Below are positions 5,127-5,617 of a stretch of 5,617 nt of DNA, in pieces. Position numbers and translations under genes: made by a program. The notes under the pieces are model-generated. The model was not told the origin of the DNA. It worked only from the letters and a program-made list of their open reading frames with translations, and did not search any database. Position 1 is the stretch's first letter; each line of letters opens with the position of its first letter. The stretch comes from Microcaldota archaeon (GTDB lineage: Archaea; Micrarchaeota; Micrarchaeia; Anstonellales; Bilamarchaeaceae): the NCBI GenBank assembly GCA_013331535.1, contig DUGF01000027.1:644-6260 (forward strand), in the 5' to 3' direction.

Positions 5127-5617
5127 ATGGGTCTTGACGAGCTTCTGATTACTACGGGAGTTGATGCACTAGTCCGTCTTATCAAGGAAAAAAATACGAT
5201 TGAGCTTTCTGTTGCTGCGCATCTTTTGAATATTGATTCTGTAACTATTGAGGACTGGGCGCACACACTTGAAGAAGAAGGAATAATAAAAATAGAATAC
5301 CATCTCACAAAGGTCTATTTAGCATGGGTTCAGCCTTCTGCAGAGGAAATCGAAAAGGAAAAAATTTCCATCACAAAGGGAAAGCAGGAAGTGATGCAGG
5401 AAATTGCAATTCTTAGAGAAAAAATTGTCCCGCAGGGAAAGGAAATTCGTGATCTGAAGACCGAGTTTTCTGAAGTTTATAAAAAACTGAAGCCTGACAT
5501 GGAACGGCTTGGCAAATCTTTCAATGACCTTTCTGCCATGCGGGAAAAAGGCGGAGAAAAGCTAATTAAACATCTTGAAAGCCTTGACAGTCTGCGTGCA
5601 GAGGCAAATGGAATTCA
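5127..5617 (+). CDS. Helix-turn-helix plus coiled-coil protein, 3' partial, function unknown
   Basis: The frame runs from ATG 5127 to the right edge without a stop (163 codons seen). Residues about 5-68 form a helical domain with a likely winged helix: LVRLIKEKNTIELSVAAHLL, then SVTIEDWAHTL, then EEEGIIKIEY followed by a short wing (TKVYLAWV). From about residue 72 the sequence is charged, with heptad-like hydrophobics over about 73-160, interrupted by VPQG (101-104); this looks like a coiled coil. EEGIIK[I/L]EY also occurs in repeat unit 2 of the divergent neighbour, suggesting related domains. No membrane segment is visible so far. It could be a DNA-binding regulator that oligomerises through the coil, or a structural/adaptor protein with an HTH domain used for protein contacts. 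I do not recognise the family. An in-frame ATG at 5082 would add 15 residues but lies upstream of the TATA box. Confidence 0.85.
   Translation, partial: MGLDELLITTGVDALVRLIKEKNTIELSVAAHLLNIDSVTIEDWAHTLEEEGIIKIEYHLTKVYLAWVQPSAEEIEKEKISITKGKQEVMQEIAILREKIVPQGKEIRDLKTEFSEVYKKLKPDMERLGKSFNDLSAMREKGGEKLIKHLESLDSLRAEANGI

Noticed and set aside
4955..5308. Minus-strand frame of 117 residues across the intergenic region
   Set aside because: It overlaps the start of the HTH coiled-coil gene, whose product shows real domain features, and its translation is Ser-rich without recognisable motifs.
1..5617. CRISPR array, insertion sequence, integrase or attachment site
   Set aside because: No regularly spaced direct repeats, transposase motifs or long terminal inverted repeats are visible; the content looks like ordinary chromosomal genes.

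Overview
The window is archaeal chromosomal DNA. The diagnostic genes are ribosomal protein S8e, which is absent from bacteria, and a Cgi121-type KEOPS subunit. Three plus-strand genes also have a TTTAAA-centred TATA box about 26-29 bases before their ATG and no ribosome binding site, the archaeal leaderless pattern. S8e and a small basic gene carry GGTG-type Shine-Dalgarno sites instead. The exact lineage cannot be read from the sequence. Compact spacing and several unrecognised proteins would fit an uncultivated, small-genome archaeon, but that is inference.

Layout: (1) 1-1058 (+), a site-2 type M50 intramembrane metalloprotease with a PDZ-like insert, its 5' end cut by the window edge. (2) 1123-2298 (+), a soluble protein with a C-terminal GHKL (histidine-kinase-like) ATPase domain, preceded by an inverted repeat and a TATA box. 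(3) 2310-2690 (-), ribosomal protein S8e, converging on (2) with an 11-base gap. (4) 2769-3164 (+), the KEOPS subunit Cgi121, diverging from S8e across a 78-base promoter region. (5) 3178-3306 (-), a 42-residue basic protein with its own ribosome binding site. (6) 3350-4933 (-), a 527-residue protein made of four winged-helix-like repeats and a long Glu/Lys-rich linker. (7) 4934-5126, an intergenic region with two promoters and four inverted repeats, including a GC-rich island. (8) 5127-5617 (+), a helix-turn-helix plus coiled-coil protein, cut by the right edge.

S8e and Cgi121 form a translation-related divergent pair: one is part of the small ribosomal subunit, the other helps make the t6A37 tRNA modification. 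The right third is the least explained part. Genes 6 and 8 are divergent, share a winged-helix signature (EEGIIK[L/I]EY), and each combine that domain with a long charged or coiled-coil segment. They may work together, but no function can be assigned from sequence alone. The GHKL protein is an orphan: no response regulator is visible and its second glycine box looks degenerate.
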